64,000 nucleotides of DNA, taken from Haloferax sp. Atlit-12N (lineage in GTDB: Archaea > Halobacteriota > Halobacteria > Halobacteriales > Haloferacaceae). The DNA is taken from contig NZ_PSYW01000001.1 in NCBI RefSeq assembly GCF_003383095.1, positions 868,001 through 932,000 of the forward strand. The letters run 5' to 3'. Positions 18,759-28,162 of the stretch are shown one piece after another (position 1 is the first letter of the stretch; every line of letters begins with the position of its first letter). The notes under the pieces are model-generated. The model was not told the DNA's origin and ran no database searches. It saw only the letters and a program-made list of their open reading frames with translations. Made by a program: the position numbers and the translations under genes.

Positions 18759-18826
18759 TCGAGGGGGAAGTATCTCCTGTCCCGAAACTGGCCACTCCGT
18801 GCGTTCCATCGAAAACGAGCACGCCG

Positions 18827-18893
18827 TGTGACCGACTTGCGCCCTGTATTCAGCACACCTTCAGAAAACTATCAGCACCAGATGAATTCAACA
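18827..18893. repeat. Dispersed intergenic repeat, copy B
   Basis: The unit starts TGTGACCGACTTGCGCCC, then TGTATTCAGCACACC, then CTATCAGCACCAG. It matches copies A, C and D over the core and copy F over the first part. It lies just downstream of the NAD(P)-binding gene. Confidence 0.6.
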
Positions 18894-18993
18894 GAGCCAC
18901 GTTGTCTGGTTAGTCTCGGTTACCGAGGACTCCAGAGCGGCCACCCGTGAAACGACAAAACCCATCGAACTCGGTTTTCCAGAACCTTCGCGT

Positions 18994-19470
18994 CTATTCC
19001 TCGCGTTCCTCGTGCTCGTCGTCCTGCTCCTCGCTGACCGAAATCTCCGTCTCGCGTTCCCGGTCGGCCTCCCGCCGTAGCTCCTCGGCCCGGAGTTCGG
19101 CCCGCGTGTAGGCGTCGTACACCGCGTAGAGCCACACGGCGGGCGCGAGGAGGAAGCCGATGATGACCATCACCGAGACGGAGGCGACGATGAAGCCGAC
19201 CGCGAAGACGAGGCCGCGTTCGAGCTCGCGGTTGTACAGTTGTCCGAGGCCGGGAAAAATCGCCGACAGCACCGCCGCGACGAAGGGATTGCCGCCTTCG
19301 AACAGGTCGTCGAGCGCCGAATCGACCGACGACTTCGGCGGGTCGCGCTGGCGGACCCCGCATTCGGGGCAGATTTCGGCGCGCGCGTCGATGACCGCGC
19401 CGCAATCGCGGCAGAACGCCTCGTCCGGGCCGCGTTCGCGAATCGAGTCGTCCGTGGAGGGCGATGACAT
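18994..19470 (-). CDS. Zinc-ribbon protein with TM2-like membrane domain
   Basis: A 158-residue protein. Residues ~18-40 form a zinc ribbon with CRDC and CPEC pairs. Two hydrophobic helices follow (FVAAVLSAIFPGLGQLY, then VGFIVASVSVMVIIGFLLAPAVWLY), the layout of TM2-like proteins. The C-terminal tail is highly acidic and Glu-rich. I chose ATG 19470, as further upstream is non-coding. It is found in many haloarchaea as an uncharacterised membrane protein. Confidence 0.82.
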   Translation of the reverse strand: MSSPSTDDSIRERGPDEAFCRDCGAVIDARAEICPECGVRQRDPPKSSVDSALDDLFEGGNPFVAAVLSAIFPGLGQLYNRELERGLVFAVGFIVASVSVMVIIGFLLAPAVWLYAVYDAYTRAELRAEELRREADRERETEISVSEEQDDEHEEREE

Positions 19471-19575
19471 AGCGGCTATCTGTCGGCGGGGGACGTTAGT
19501 CCTGCGGCGGTCGGACAGCGGAAGAATTCGTGACCGTGACCACGCACGATGAGACACCCCACGCAGACGCCCCAC

Positions 19576-20061
19576 TCACACACAGTACAGAAACGGCTTC
19601 ATGAGCGCGACGCGGTCGCCGTCTTCGAGTCGCGTGTCGAAGCCGTCGAGGTTCTCGTTGAACACGCCGTTGACGAGGACGCGAGCGTAGGGGCGCGTCT
19701 GCTCCCCTTCCGGGTTCTTCCGCCACGTGCCCGGGGGTTGTTCCACTCGCGCCCACCCCCGCGTCGTCGCGTCCGCCTCGCGCTCCGCGATGACAAGGTC
19801 GCGCACGTCGTACGCCTCGAAGAACGCCTCAAGGAACGCTCGGAGCGTCTCGCCCGCGAAGGTGAACTCCATTCGATGAGTGCCCACGGCCGACCTGACG
19901 TGTCCGGTCAGGTTGACCTCGACCGTCGTCGCTGTCGTCTCCGGGGTCGCTGTCGGGTCTGCCGTCTCCGCCGTCTCCGAGGCCCCTTCTGTCGCGTCCT
20001 CTGTCGTTCCCGCCGCGTCCGTCTCTCTCCGCTCCGTCCGCTCGGCTGTCCGTGTCTCCAT
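19576..20061 (-). CDS. MoaD/ThiS-like β-grasp protein lacking a C-terminal diglycine
   Basis: A 161-residue protein. The first ~45 residues are Thr/Glu/Ala-rich and look disordered. The last ~110 form a ubiquitin-like β-grasp domain: VNLTGHVRSAVG, FTFAGETLRAFLEAFFEAY, YARVLVNGVFNEN and LEDGDRVALMKPFLYCV. MoaD, ThiS and the SAMP modifiers need a C-terminal Gly-Gly for adenylation. This one ends in Tyr-Cys-Val, so classic activation is unlikely. It may bind partners as a scaffold. The promoter region is shared with the divergent UbiA gene. Confidence 0.78.
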   Translation of the reverse strand: METRTAERTERRETDAAGTTEDATEGASETAETADPTATPETTATTVEVNLTGHVRSAVGTHRMEFTFAGETLRAFLEAFFEAYDVRDLVIAEREADATTRGWARVEQPPGTWRKNPEGEQTRPYARVLVNGVFNENLDGFDTRLEDGDRVALMKPFLYCV

Positions 20062-20193
20062 ACGTCCCGCTAGGCGCCGACGCCGAATGAGCGAGGCCCC
20101 GAACACGTTCGACCGCAGCCGGAAACCGGATAACCGGAACAAAATGTTGTCTGGCGCACAACTAATCCACTTGCGCCACGACACGAAGGTGCA

Positions 20194-21087
20194 ATGCGAA
20201 TCATTACACCTCGCCTGTACGGTGCGGTTGTCCACAGTTCAGTCTTCCTCGGCGCATCGACCATCGCCGAGGTGTTCGTCGCGTCCGTGCTCGCCGGAAT
20301 CACGCCGAACGCCGCTCTCGTCGTCGGCTTCCTCATCACCGTCGGCATCTACAACTTCGATAAGCTCGCGGACCTCGACGCCGACGCGGAAAACTACGCG
20401 GAGCGGACCGCCTTCGTGGCGTCCCACCAGCGGCTGTACACCGCCTTCTCAGCGCTCGCGGTCGTCGGCGCGCTCTGGCTCGCCGTCCGCCACGGCGGCG
20501 TCTACGGCCTCGGACTGACGCTGTTTCCGGGCGTCATCGCGGTGTTCTACAGCGCCCCGCTCGTCCCGCTCCCCTCCGTCGACCGGCTCAAAGACATCTT
20601 CCTCGTCAACACGGCGTCGGTCTCGCTCGCGTGGGCGGTCCTCGTCGGCTTCGTCCCGCTCGCGGTCGCCGCGACGGTGCCCGAGTACGCCGCCGGCGCG
20701 GCCGTCGCGGCGGGCTGGTTCTTCCTCCGGTCGGCCATCTCGGTCGAAGTCCACAACGTCCGCGACGTCACCGGCGACGCGCGAAACGGCGTCGAGACCC
20801 TGCCGACGGTCGTCGGCGTCCGCCGCACGCAACTGAGCCTCTACGGGCTAGAACTCGTCTCGCTCGGCCTCGTCTCGGGTGCGGCGTGGGTCGGCGTCAT
20901 CCCTGCGTGGGCTCCGGTCGCGCTCCTTCCTTCGGTCGCCTATTCGACGTGGATTACCTACGCGCTCACCGGGTCCTCCCGGTCGGTCGAGCGACTCTGT
21001 ACGCTCCGCGACGGCGAGGGCGTGCTGATGGCCGTCGGCGTCGCGGTCGTCGCTTCGGTTGTCGGAACCGGCGGGGCGCTCGCGTGA
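20194..21087 (+). CDS. UbiA-family prenyltransferase
   Basis: A 297-residue membrane protein with about eight TM helices. The first Asp-rich motif is YNFDKLADLDAD (variant of NDxxDxxxD) near residue 53, and the second is NVRDVTGDARNGVETLP near residue 190. Both are metal/prenyl-diphosphate binding sites of UbiA enzymes. It would transfer an isoprenoid chain to an acceptor such as a quinone ring or a lipid headgroup. The exact acceptor is not evident. It starts at ATG 20194 and overlaps nothing. Confidence 0.9.
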   Translation: MRIITPRLYGAVVHSSVFLGASTIAEVFVASVLAGITPNAALVVGFLITVGIYNFDKLADLDADAENYAERTAFVASHQRLYTAFSALAVVGALWLAVRHGGVYGLGLTLFPGVIAVFYSAPLVPLPSVDRLKDIFLVNTASVSLAWAVLVGFVPLAVAATVPEYAAGAAVAAGWFFLRSAISVEVHNVRDVTGDARNGVETLPTVVGVRRTQLSLYGLELVSLGLVSGAAWVGVIPAWAPVALLPSVAYSTWITYALTGSSRSVERLCTLRDGEGVLMAVGVAVVASVVGTGGALA

Positions 21088-21163
21088 CATAACGGAGTCG
21101 TGGCTCCCCGCACCGGTGTGTCACTATAACTACAACTATGTTTTTGTCACTCGCTGTGGAATT

Positions 21164-22960
21164 GTGACGGTAGTGTTTCTGAGCACCGAGGGAGGGGTTG
21201 TTGCACAGCAGGTGTTCGGGAGAACGCTTGGCATCCAACTCCTCACACAGCCGACCCCCCTCGTGTTTATTATCATCGGATTGATGGTGATTACAGGGGC
21301 GGTAAGTGGCTACGTCGCCCTATTCGCGTGGCGGCGGCGGGCGATGCCCGGGGCAACCGGACTCGCTGTGCTCGCACTTGCCAGCGGCTGGTGGTCGGTG
21401 GGCTACCTCTTCGAACTCCTCGTCGAAGACGTGACGCTCAAACTCACGCTCGCGAACCTCCAGTGGGTCGGCGTCCTCGCGGCCCCGCTCGCGTGGTTTC
21501 TCTTTTCGTTTTCCTACGCCGGTCGAGACCGCTACACCGCACCGGCGTCGCTCCTCGCGCTCTCTGTGCTCCCGCTAGCCGGCCTCGTCGCCGTCTGGAC
21601 CAACCCCGCACACCACTTGATGTGGAGTTCGGTCAGCGTCGTCCCCGCCATCGGTCGGACGATCACCGTCCTCCAGACCGAGTGGGGGCCGCTGTATTGG
21701 GTCGTGTTGGGGTACAGCTACCTGCTGTGGCTCGCCGGCGCGGTCGTCATCTTCAGGACGGCACTCGACATGCCGAACATCTACCGACTCCAAGCCACCG
21801 CACTCATCCTCGGGACGCTGATGCCCGTACTCGGAAACGTCGCCACTACGTTTCTCGAACTGTACGGCGCGGCAATCGACATGACCCCCGCGGCGTTCGC
21901 GTTCGCCGGCCTCGCGTGTACCGTCGCCGTCAGCCGGTACGAACTCCTCGAAGCCCGGCCGGTCCCCCGGTGGGTTGCCCGCGAACGCGTGGTCGAGACG
22001 ATGACCGACGCGGTCATCGTCACCGACACGAAGTGGCGCATCACCGACGCGAACCAGGCGGCCAAGCGAATCCTCGGCGACCCTGCCGCGGAACTCAAAG
22101 GCAACCCCGTCAGCGACGTTATCGAGGAGTTCTCGCCCGACGAGCGGGACACGGACCACCTCACCGTCAGGCTCGGGTCGGGACACCGGTACTTCGAACT
22201 CCGGACGAACGCCTTTACCGACCACCACGGCCGCGATATCGGCCACGCGCTCGTCTTCCGCGACGTGACCGACCGCCGACTGAACCTCCAGCAACTCGAG
22301 GTGATGAACCGCGTCCTTCGACACAACCTCCGGACCGAGGCGAACCTCCTCGAAGGCTACGCGAACCTCGTCTTGGACGACATCGACGCCGGCGAACTCG
22401 ACGACGCGCGGGGCCACGCCCAAACCCTCCACGACCACGCGTCGACGCTCGTCAACATCAGCCAGAAGGCGCGCAAACTCGGCGCGACCCGTGGGGGCGA
22501 CGGCGACGGCAACGGCGACATCCGTCTCCTCCCCGCAGCCGTCCAGATACGGGCCGCCGCGGACGCCATCCGAACCGAGTTCGCCCACGCGAACGTCCGA
22601 GTCCACGACCTTCCCGACCACGACTTCGTCTGTGCCCCCACGCTCGAACCCATCGTCCGCGAACTCGTCGAAAACAGCGTCCAACACGACCCAGCAGCGA
22701 CGCCGGTCGTCACGGTGACGACGACCCACGAGGGCGACGAACTCGCGATTCGAATCGAGGACAACGGCCCCGGTATCAGGTCGAGCGAACTCGCCGCTAT
22801 CAACGCCCACGGCGAGACGCAACTCCGACACGCGAGCGGCCTCGGTCTCTGGCTGGTCAAGTGGGGTGTCGACCAACTCGGCGGGACGGTCACGTTCGAC
22901 GCCCACGACGAGGGCGGGACCGAAGTGGTGCTTCGGATTCCGGCATTGCAGGAGGAGTAG
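21164..22960 (+). CDS. Sensor histidine kinase (7TM N-terminus, PAS, HisKA, HATPase)
   Basis: About 598 residues. Residues ~20-235 form seven TM segments of the HisKA_7TM type. A PAS module follows (AVIVTDTKWRITDANQAAKR). The phospho-acceptor region is VLRHNLRTEANLLEGY with the His near residue 386, and the kinase core has ELVENSVQHD, EDNGPGI and GLGLWLVKWGV. The start is uncertain: GTG 21164 gives a plausible short lead into the first helix, and later GTG codons (for example at 21209) are possible. Like the kinase at 5608 it has no adjacent response regulator. Confidence 0.88.
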   Translation: MTVVFLSTEGGVVAQQVFGRTLGIQLLTQPTPLVFIIIGLMVITGAVSGYVALFAWRRRAMPGATGLAVLALASGWWSVGYLFELLVEDVTLKLTLANLQWVGVLAAPLAWFLFSFSYAGRDRYTAPASLLALSVLPLAGLVAVWTNPAHHLMWSSVSVVPAIGRTITVLQTEWGPLYWVVLGYSYLLWLAGAVVIFRTALDMPNIYRLQATALILGTLMPVLGNVATTFLELYGAAIDMTPAAFAFAGLACTVAVSRYELLEARPVPRWVARERVVETMTDAVIVTDTKWRITDANQAAKRILGDPAAELKGNPVSDVIEEFSPDERDTDHLTVRLGSGHRYFELRTNAFTDHHGRDIGHALVFRDVTDRRLNLQQLEVMNRVLRHNLRTEANLLEGYANLVLDDIDAGELDDARGHAQTLHDHASTLVNISQKARKLGATRGGDGDGNGDIRLLPAAVQIRAAADAIRTEFAHANVRVHDLPDHDFVCAPTLEPIVRELVENSVQHDPAATPVVTVTTTHEGDELAIRIEDNGPGIRSSELAAINAHGETQLRHASGLGLWLVKWGVDQLGGTVTFDAHDEGGTEVVLRIPALQEE

Positions 22961-23149
22961 GGAGGGGGTTCAGAGAACTGCGACCGAATCCTTTCGGTTC
23001 CATTTTTGATAACCACGTACCCAAACATTGTTCAATATCGTAACTAGTAACGTGATGGGTGACTTGCTCATCCCGGAGTATAGAGCCGTTTAACGGTGTG
23101 TTTGGCGGTTTCGTTTCGGTTTTTCATCAGCAACCTGCTGCAGTAAATT

Positions 23150-23157
23150 CTTAAATA
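23150..23157 (+). promoter_or_regulatory. TATA box of the pilus operon
   Basis: CTTAAATA lies 25-32 nt upstream of the ATG at 23182, as expected for a leaderless haloarchaeal promoter. It would drive the seven overlapping genes that follow. Confidence 0.65.
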
Positions 23158-23181
23158 TGAATACTCGGCAAACCACGGTGT

Positions 23182-25536
23182 ATGCCTACCCAAGGCGATA
23201 ACAACGGGTCGGAGCAGCCCACTCCCACCCTCGAATTCGGTGCCGCCTCGGCTCCCGCGGCGGCGGGCGCGGTCCCAGCGCCCGTTCCCCCTGACGACCC
23301 GAAGGCGTGGTACGCGCCGACCGTCCGGTCGCAGTACGAGGTCGCCTCCGACACCGTCGTCACTATCAGCGACGCCGACCACGGCTTCGACTACGCGGTC
23401 CGAGAGCCGACGCTCGGCGCGCGTGAAGTCGATGCGTTGGCGACCGTCCGCGACCACTTCTCGACCGTCGTCCGCCGGCGGCCGCTCACCCGCGAGGGCG
23501 CTGCCGCTCGCGCGGAGACCGGCCTCTCGCCGAAGTACCGCCGCATCTTCGACCGCCTGCTCGACCTGACGCCGACCGCCCGCAGACGCGTCGAACACCA
23601 CGCGCTGTCCGAGCTGCGGCTCCTCGGCGAAGTCACGCCGCTGGCGCTCGACGAGCGCATCGAGGTCGTCGACGCCGGCCGCGGCGATGGCTCCGAGCGG
23701 CTGGTCGTCCACACCGAGGACTTCGCGCCGGCGACAACGACGTTCGACTCCGACGTGACGTTCGCCGACCGCATCGCCGCCGAGCGGGTCGACCACTACA
23801 CTGTCCCCTTCGCAGGCTACGACGTGGACGTGGTGGTCTACCGCGACCGACTCCTCGGCGACGACCACTTCGCCACGAAGTACGCCGTCCTCGAACCTGA
23901 CCTCGTCCCCGGCGACGCCGAACTCATCGAGGAGTGCAAGGAGCGAATCTGGGAAGCGAACGTCGACGACGTGGTCGCCGACCGCATCGACTTCGTTCGT
24001 GACCGCGCCCGCGAGTTCCTCTCGCGGCGGCTCACCGCCCGCAACACCCGCGCATGGGTCGACGCGACGCGATTCCGCGTCCGTGCGGCGCTCTCGGAGT
24101 ACGGTCTCGCGCTCCCGCCGGTCGACCGCCGATTCGCCGAGGACCGCCTCGACGACCTCGTCTACTACGTCCTCCGCGACTACGTCGGCGAGGGCGTCCT
24201 CACCGTTCCCATCCGCGACCCGAACCTCGAAGACGTAGAGGCCAACCGCGTCGGCGAACGGGTCAAAGTCATTCCGCGGGCGGACGTGACCGGCCACGGC
24301 GGCCTGCGGGTGCCGACGAACCTCGTCTTCGAAGACGAGACCGAGTTCACGAACGTCGTCACTCAACTCGCCGCCGCCGACGGCGTGGAACTGAACGCCT
24401 CGAACCCGAGCGCGAAGGTGAACCTCCGACCCGGCGCGGTCGGTGGCGACCCCGCGTCGGCCGACACCGACGAGACGATTCGCTGCGCCGTCGCCCTCCC
24501 CGTCATCTCCGAGGGTGGCCCGCACGTCTCGATTCGGAAACAGACCGGCGACGTGCTCACGCCGGTCGACCTCGTCGAAAGCGGCTCGGTCTCGACCGAA
24601 CTCGTCACCCTGCTGTGGCTCTGTTACGAGCACCATCGCGTCGTGCTCTTTTCCGGGTCGACCGGGGTCGGAAAAACGACGTTGATGAACGCGTGCATGC
24701 CGTTCGTCCCCTATGACCACCGACCAATCAGCATCGACGAGGGCTCCCGCGAGGTCCACCTCCCCCACGAGACGGGCGTCTCGCTGACGACGCGCGACCA
24801 CGAGTCCGAGTTCAAGCGCGTCTCGATGGCCGACCTGATGACCGAGGCGAACTACCTCAACCCCGACGTGGAGGTCATCGCCGAAATCAACACGCCCGAG
24901 TCGTTCGCCACGTTCGCCGAGACGCTCAACACCGGCCACGGCGTCATCGGCACGACTCACGCCGCCGACATCGAGACGCTCGTCAACCGTGTCATCGAAC
25001 AGGGTCTCCCGCCGTACCTCCTCCGCGAACTCGACCTCGTCGTCTTCCCGCACAAGGTCGACGGCGAGCGGTACGTCTCCGAGGTGGTCGAACTCGTCCC
25101 CGAGTCGGAGTACGACGAGACGTGGGGTCGCCGCGGCGTCGTCGAGAAAGACGGGCGGACGCTCCACTGGAACACGGTCGGCCGGCGGACGCCCGACGGC
25201 TCGTTCGACCTCTCGTACGAGCACCCGCAGTTGGGCGACGACCGCCGACGCGCCGGCATCCGATTGTTCCACCGCATCGCCGAGGCCACAGACCGCGACG
25301 TGGAGGCCGTCGAGCGCGAGTTCCACCGGAAGCACCGCTACGTCGAGTACCTCGTCCGCGAGCAGGTGACTGACGTGGACCGGTTGTTCGGCTTCCTCTC
25401 GGACCTCCGAACCGACGAAGCCGCGACGGTCGAGCGCGTCCGCCGGCGGATGGCCGAGCGGACCGCCGACGGCGGAGCCAACGCCGACGACACGCGGGAC
25501 GTCGACTCCGACGCTGACGGCGAGGCCGACCCGTGA
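23182..25536 (+). CDS. pilB: Type IV pilus assembly ATPase, PilB/GspE family
   Basis: A 784-residue motor ATPase that would power extrusion of pilin subunits. The P-loop is LFSGSTGVGKTTLMNA near residue 491, the Walker B region VEVIAEINTPESF is near 563, and the conserved His box motif IGTTHAADIETLVNR follows. The N-terminal ~400 residues are the long archaeal-specific region seen in haloarchaeal PilB. The C-terminus is Asp/Ala-rich and disordered. It is translationally coupled to the next gene: a GTG start at 25533 overlaps its TGA stop. Confidence 0.93.
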   Translation: MPTQGDNNGSEQPTPTLEFGAASAPAAAGAVPAPVPPDDPKAWYAPTVRSQYEVASDTVVTISDADHGFDYAVREPTLGAREVDALATVRDHFSTVVRRRPLTREGAAARAETGLSPKYRRIFDRLLDLTPTARRRVEHHALSELRLLGEVTPLALDERIEVVDAGRGDGSERLVVHTEDFAPATTTFDSDVTFADRIAAERVDHYTVPFAGYDVDVVVYRDRLLGDDHFATKYAVLEPDLVPGDAELIEECKERIWEANVDDVVADRIDFVRDRAREFLSRRLTARNTRAWVDATRFRVRAALSEYGLALPPVDRRFAEDRLDDLVYYVLRDYVGEGVLTVPIRDPNLEDVEANRVGERVKVIPRADVTGHGGLRVPTNLVFEDETEFTNVVTQLAAADGVELNASNPSAKVNLRPGAVGGDPASADTDETIRCAVALPVISEGGPHVSIRKQTGDVLTPVDLVESGSVSTELVTLLWLCYEHHRVVLFSGSTGVGKTTLMNACMPFVPYDHRPISIDEGSREVHLPHETGVSLTTRDHESEFKRVSMADLMTEANYLNPDVEVIAEINTPESFATFAETLNTGHGVIGTTHAADIETLVNRVIEQGLPPYLLRELDLVVFPHKVDGERYVSEVVELVPESEYDETWGRRGVVEKDGRTLHWNTVGRRTPDGSFDLSYEHPQLGDDRRRAGIRLFHRIAEATDRDVEAVEREFHRKHRYVEYLVREQVTDVDRLFGFLSDLRTDEAATVERVRRRMAERTADGGANADDTRDVDSDADGEADP

Positions 25537-27452
25537 CCGGTTTCGACGCCGGACTCGAAGAGCGGCGGGTCAGCCGCGTCCGCTCGCTTTCGGTCCTCGA
25601 CAGGGCGCTGTACGCGCTGTTCGCCCGGCACGTCGACGCCGCCCGGCACGACCGGGACCGCCGCCGCTACCGCGGCACCGACATGCGGATGAGCTTCGAC
25701 CTCTACCTCGCTCGCGCCTACGGCCTCGCGTGGGCGGTCGGACTGTTCGTCGCGTTCCCGACGATGCTCGTCTTCCTCGCGGTTCCCGACTCGGCGATAG
25801 ATGCCGCACTCTCCGTCCTCCGCGCGGTGCTCCCGTTTTTCGAACACGTCCCGATACCCGTCGTTCCCCGACTCCCCGTAGCCGGGGTATTCGCGCTCGG
25901 GGCGGCAGTAGCGACGCGACGCGTCGTTCTCGCCGTCGCCGGGCGGTACCTCGGCTGGCGAGCGACCGCCCGCCGGGAGAACATCGAGCGAACCCTGCCC
26001 GGCGCGGTCCGCTACCTGCACGTCCTCTCGTCGGGGAGCGACGGCCCCCGCGAAATGCTCCGGCGCGTCGCCGAGACCGACGCCTACGGCGAGACGGCCG
26101 TCGCCTTCCGTGGCGTCCTCAACACCGCCTCGCTGACCGGCAACGTGAACGAGGGCCTGCGTCGCGTCGCCCGCGACACGCCCTCCGAAGGGATGCTCGC
26201 GCCGTTCCTCCTGAAGTTCCGCGAGCACGCCGGACAGGGCGACGACGCGCTCCGGAACTACCTGCGGATGGAGAGCCGGATGCTCGGCCACCGGCAGGAC
26301 CGCGCCCGCGAGCGCGCCGAGGGCTTCCTCGAACTGCTCGCCGAACTGTTCATCGTCCTCCTCGTCCTGCCGTCGCTGCTCGTCATCGTCCTCACGGTGA
26401 TGAGCGTCATCGCGCCCGGCCTCTCCGCGCCGGTCGTCACGCCGCTCGGGCAGACGACCACGCGCGGTATCGTCGTCTACGCGAGCGCCGCGTTCATCCT
26501 CGGCGTCGGTCTCGGCGCGAGCGTGCTCGTCGCCGGACTCCGGCCGCCGGACCAATCGGTCGAGTACGGCCGGCCGACCGGTGCGTTCCGCGTCCTCGAC
26601 TCGGCGCTGTCGAACCCGGCCAGCGCGGCCGTCGTCTTCGTCTTTCCGGGGCTTGTCGTGGCCGGCATCGCGGCCCTCGCCGGCGCTGACGCCGTCGGCG
26701 TCGCGCTCGTCGGCTACGTCGCCTACGCGGCCCCGGTCGGACTCGTCGGCGTCCGCCGCGCCCGCCTCGACGACGCGAAGGACCGCGAGTTGAAGGACTT
26801 CGTCCACGCCGTCTCGGGGCACGTCAGCCTCGGTCGACCCTTCGGGGACGCGGTCGAGCGCGTCGGCCGCGACGTGGACCTCGGGCCGCTCGATTCGGAC
26901 GTGGCCGACTTGGCGCTCAACCTCCGGTTCACCGCGCCGAGCTCCGGCACCGACGTGAACCTCCGAACGGCCGCGTTGGCGCGGTTCGTCGACCGCGTCG
27001 GGACGCCGATGGCCGAACAGACCATCGGCCTCGTCGTCGGCGCGCTCGACGGCGGCAGCGACACGGGGACCGTCTTCGACACGCTCCAGACCGAAATCGG
27101 CCGCCTCTACCACGAAAAGCGCGCGCTCCGGTCGGGACTGCTCGTCTACGTCGCGGTCGGCTGGACGACCGCGCTCCTCGTCATCGGCATCACCGTCGCC
27201 GTCAACGTCCACGTCTTCGACGGCTTCGCCCAGCTCTCGACGCTCTCGACCGGCGGGTCGTTCGCCATCAACGCCGGCGCGGTGGACCTCGAACGCGACC
27301 GCTACCGGATGTACGTCGTCACGCAGGCGACGATGCTCGCGTCAGGGTGGTTCTCCGGGACGGCCAGCCGCGGGCGCTACGAGGCGTTGCTCCACTCCGG
27401 CGCGCTCGTCATCGCGTGTTATCTCGTCTACGCCGGGGTGGGACTGATATGA
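25533..27452 (+). CDS. pilC: Pilus assembly membrane platform protein, PilC (two T2SSF domains)
   Basis: A 639-residue integral membrane protein with two GspF/TadC domains. The first contains RREMLRRVAETDAYGE-type sequence and FLLKFREHAGQGDDALRNYL, with TM helices near residues 55-130 and 270-335. The second contains FVHAVSGHVSLGRPFGDAVERVG, followed by further helices at the C-terminus. It is the membrane platform on which PilB acts. It starts with GTG overlapping the pilB stop, and its own stop overlaps the next ATG. Confidence 0.92.
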   Translation: MTGFDAGLEERRVSRVRSLSVLDRALYALFARHVDAARHDRDRRRYRGTDMRMSFDLYLARAYGLAWAVGLFVAFPTMLVFLAVPDSAIDAALSVLRAVLPFFEHVPIPVVPRLPVAGVFALGAAVATRRVVLAVAGRYLGWRATARRENIERTLPGAVRYLHVLSSGSDGPREMLRRVAETDAYGETAVAFRGVLNTASLTGNVNEGLRRVARDTPSEGMLAPFLLKFREHAGQGDDALRNYLRMESRMLGHRQDRARERAEGFLELLAELFIVLLVLPSLLVIVLTVMSVIAPGLSAPVVTPLGQTTTRGIVVYASAAFILGVGLGASVLVAGLRPPDQSVEYGRPTGAFRVLDSALSNPASAAVVFVFPGLVVAGIAALAGADAVGVALVGYVAYAAPVGLVGVRRARLDDAKDRELKDFVHAVSGHVSLGRPFGDAVERVGRDVDLGPLDSDVADLALNLRFTAPSSGTDVNLRTAALARFVDRVGTPMAEQTIGLVVGALDGGSDTGTVFDTLQTEIGRLYHEKRALRSGLLVYVAVGWTTALLVIGITVAVNVHVFDGFAQLSTLSTGGSFAINAGAVDLERDRYRMYVVTQATMLASGWFSGTASRGRYEALLHSGALVIACYLVYAGVGLI

Positions 27453-28162
27453 CCGCGACCCGCGGCCAAGCGAACGTGGTCGGCGTCGCGCTCCTGCTCG
27501 GCATCGGCGTGGTCGCCATCGGCCTCCTGACCGCCAGCGTCGGCGGGCTCGTGGACGCCCAAATCGCCACCGCGGACGCCGACGCCGCCGCGGACGGGCT
27601 GTCGTCGCTCCGAGACGGCGTCGTCGCCGGCGCAAACGACAGCTACCCGGTTCGCGTCACGGACGGCGACCTCTCGCGGGTGAACAGGACAGTCCGAGTC
27701 ATCCCCGAGACGGGGACCAACAGAACCTACGACGCCGACGGCTACGTCGCCGACCTCGGCGGCCAACGCGTGGCGTTCGTCGGCGGCGCGGTCGTCCGCG
27801 GAACCGGCGACGCGGCCTCGCTGGTCACGCCCGTCCCGCTGTCGTTCGCCGGCGACGCAGCATTTCTCACGGTGCCCGTTCTGACTGCCGAGGCCACAGA
27901 CGGCGGCGGTCTCGGCGGAGGTGCGGCGCTCCGAACGCGAACGACGCGAGCCGTGTCCGACCTGCCGAGCGACGAGTACACCGTCGCCGTCGAGACAGCG
28001 ACCCCGGACGCGTGGGAACGCGCGTTCGAGGGCCGCGGGTTCGAGACGAGCCGAGCCGACTTCGACGGCGACGGCACCGAGAGCGTCGTCGCCGTCGTCT
28101 CCGGCGACCGGACGCTCACCGTCGCTCGATACGACCTTGCCGTGGTGGTCGACCGTGGCTGA
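27449..28162 (+). CDS. Pilin-like protein 1 (DUF7289-like)
   Basis: A 237-residue protein. The N-terminus TATRGQANVVGVALLLGIG is a class III (prepilin-type) signal: basic residue, Gly-Gln, then a hydrophobic helix. This is the kind cleaved by archaeal prepilin peptidase. The remainder is an extracellular β-rich domain. It is the first of five small genes downstream of pilB-pilC. I recall this order from haloarchaeal DUF7289-type families, but have not checked it. It could be a minor pilin or a tip protein. Confidence 0.8.
   Translation: MTATRGQANVVGVALLLGIGVVAIGLLTASVGGLVDAQIATADADAAADGLSSLRDGVVAGANDSYPVRVTDGDLSRVNRTVRVIPETGTNRTYDADGYVADLGGQRVAFVGGAVVRGTGDAASLVTPVPLSFAGDAAFLTVPVLTAEATDGGGLGGGAALRTRTTRAVSDLPSDEYTVAVETATPDAWERAFEGRGFETSRADFDGDGTESVVAVVSGDRTLTVARYDLAVVVDRG

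Noticed and set aside
23068-25335. A 755-codon minus-strand ORF over pilB
   Set aside because: It is antisense to the pilB ATPase. The pilB frame has Walker A and His-box motifs and coupled neighbours, so the reverse frame is a shadow.
25338-27212. A 624-codon minus-strand ORF over pilC
   Set aside because: It is an Asp/Arg/Glu-rich shadow of the pilC gene without any domain pattern.
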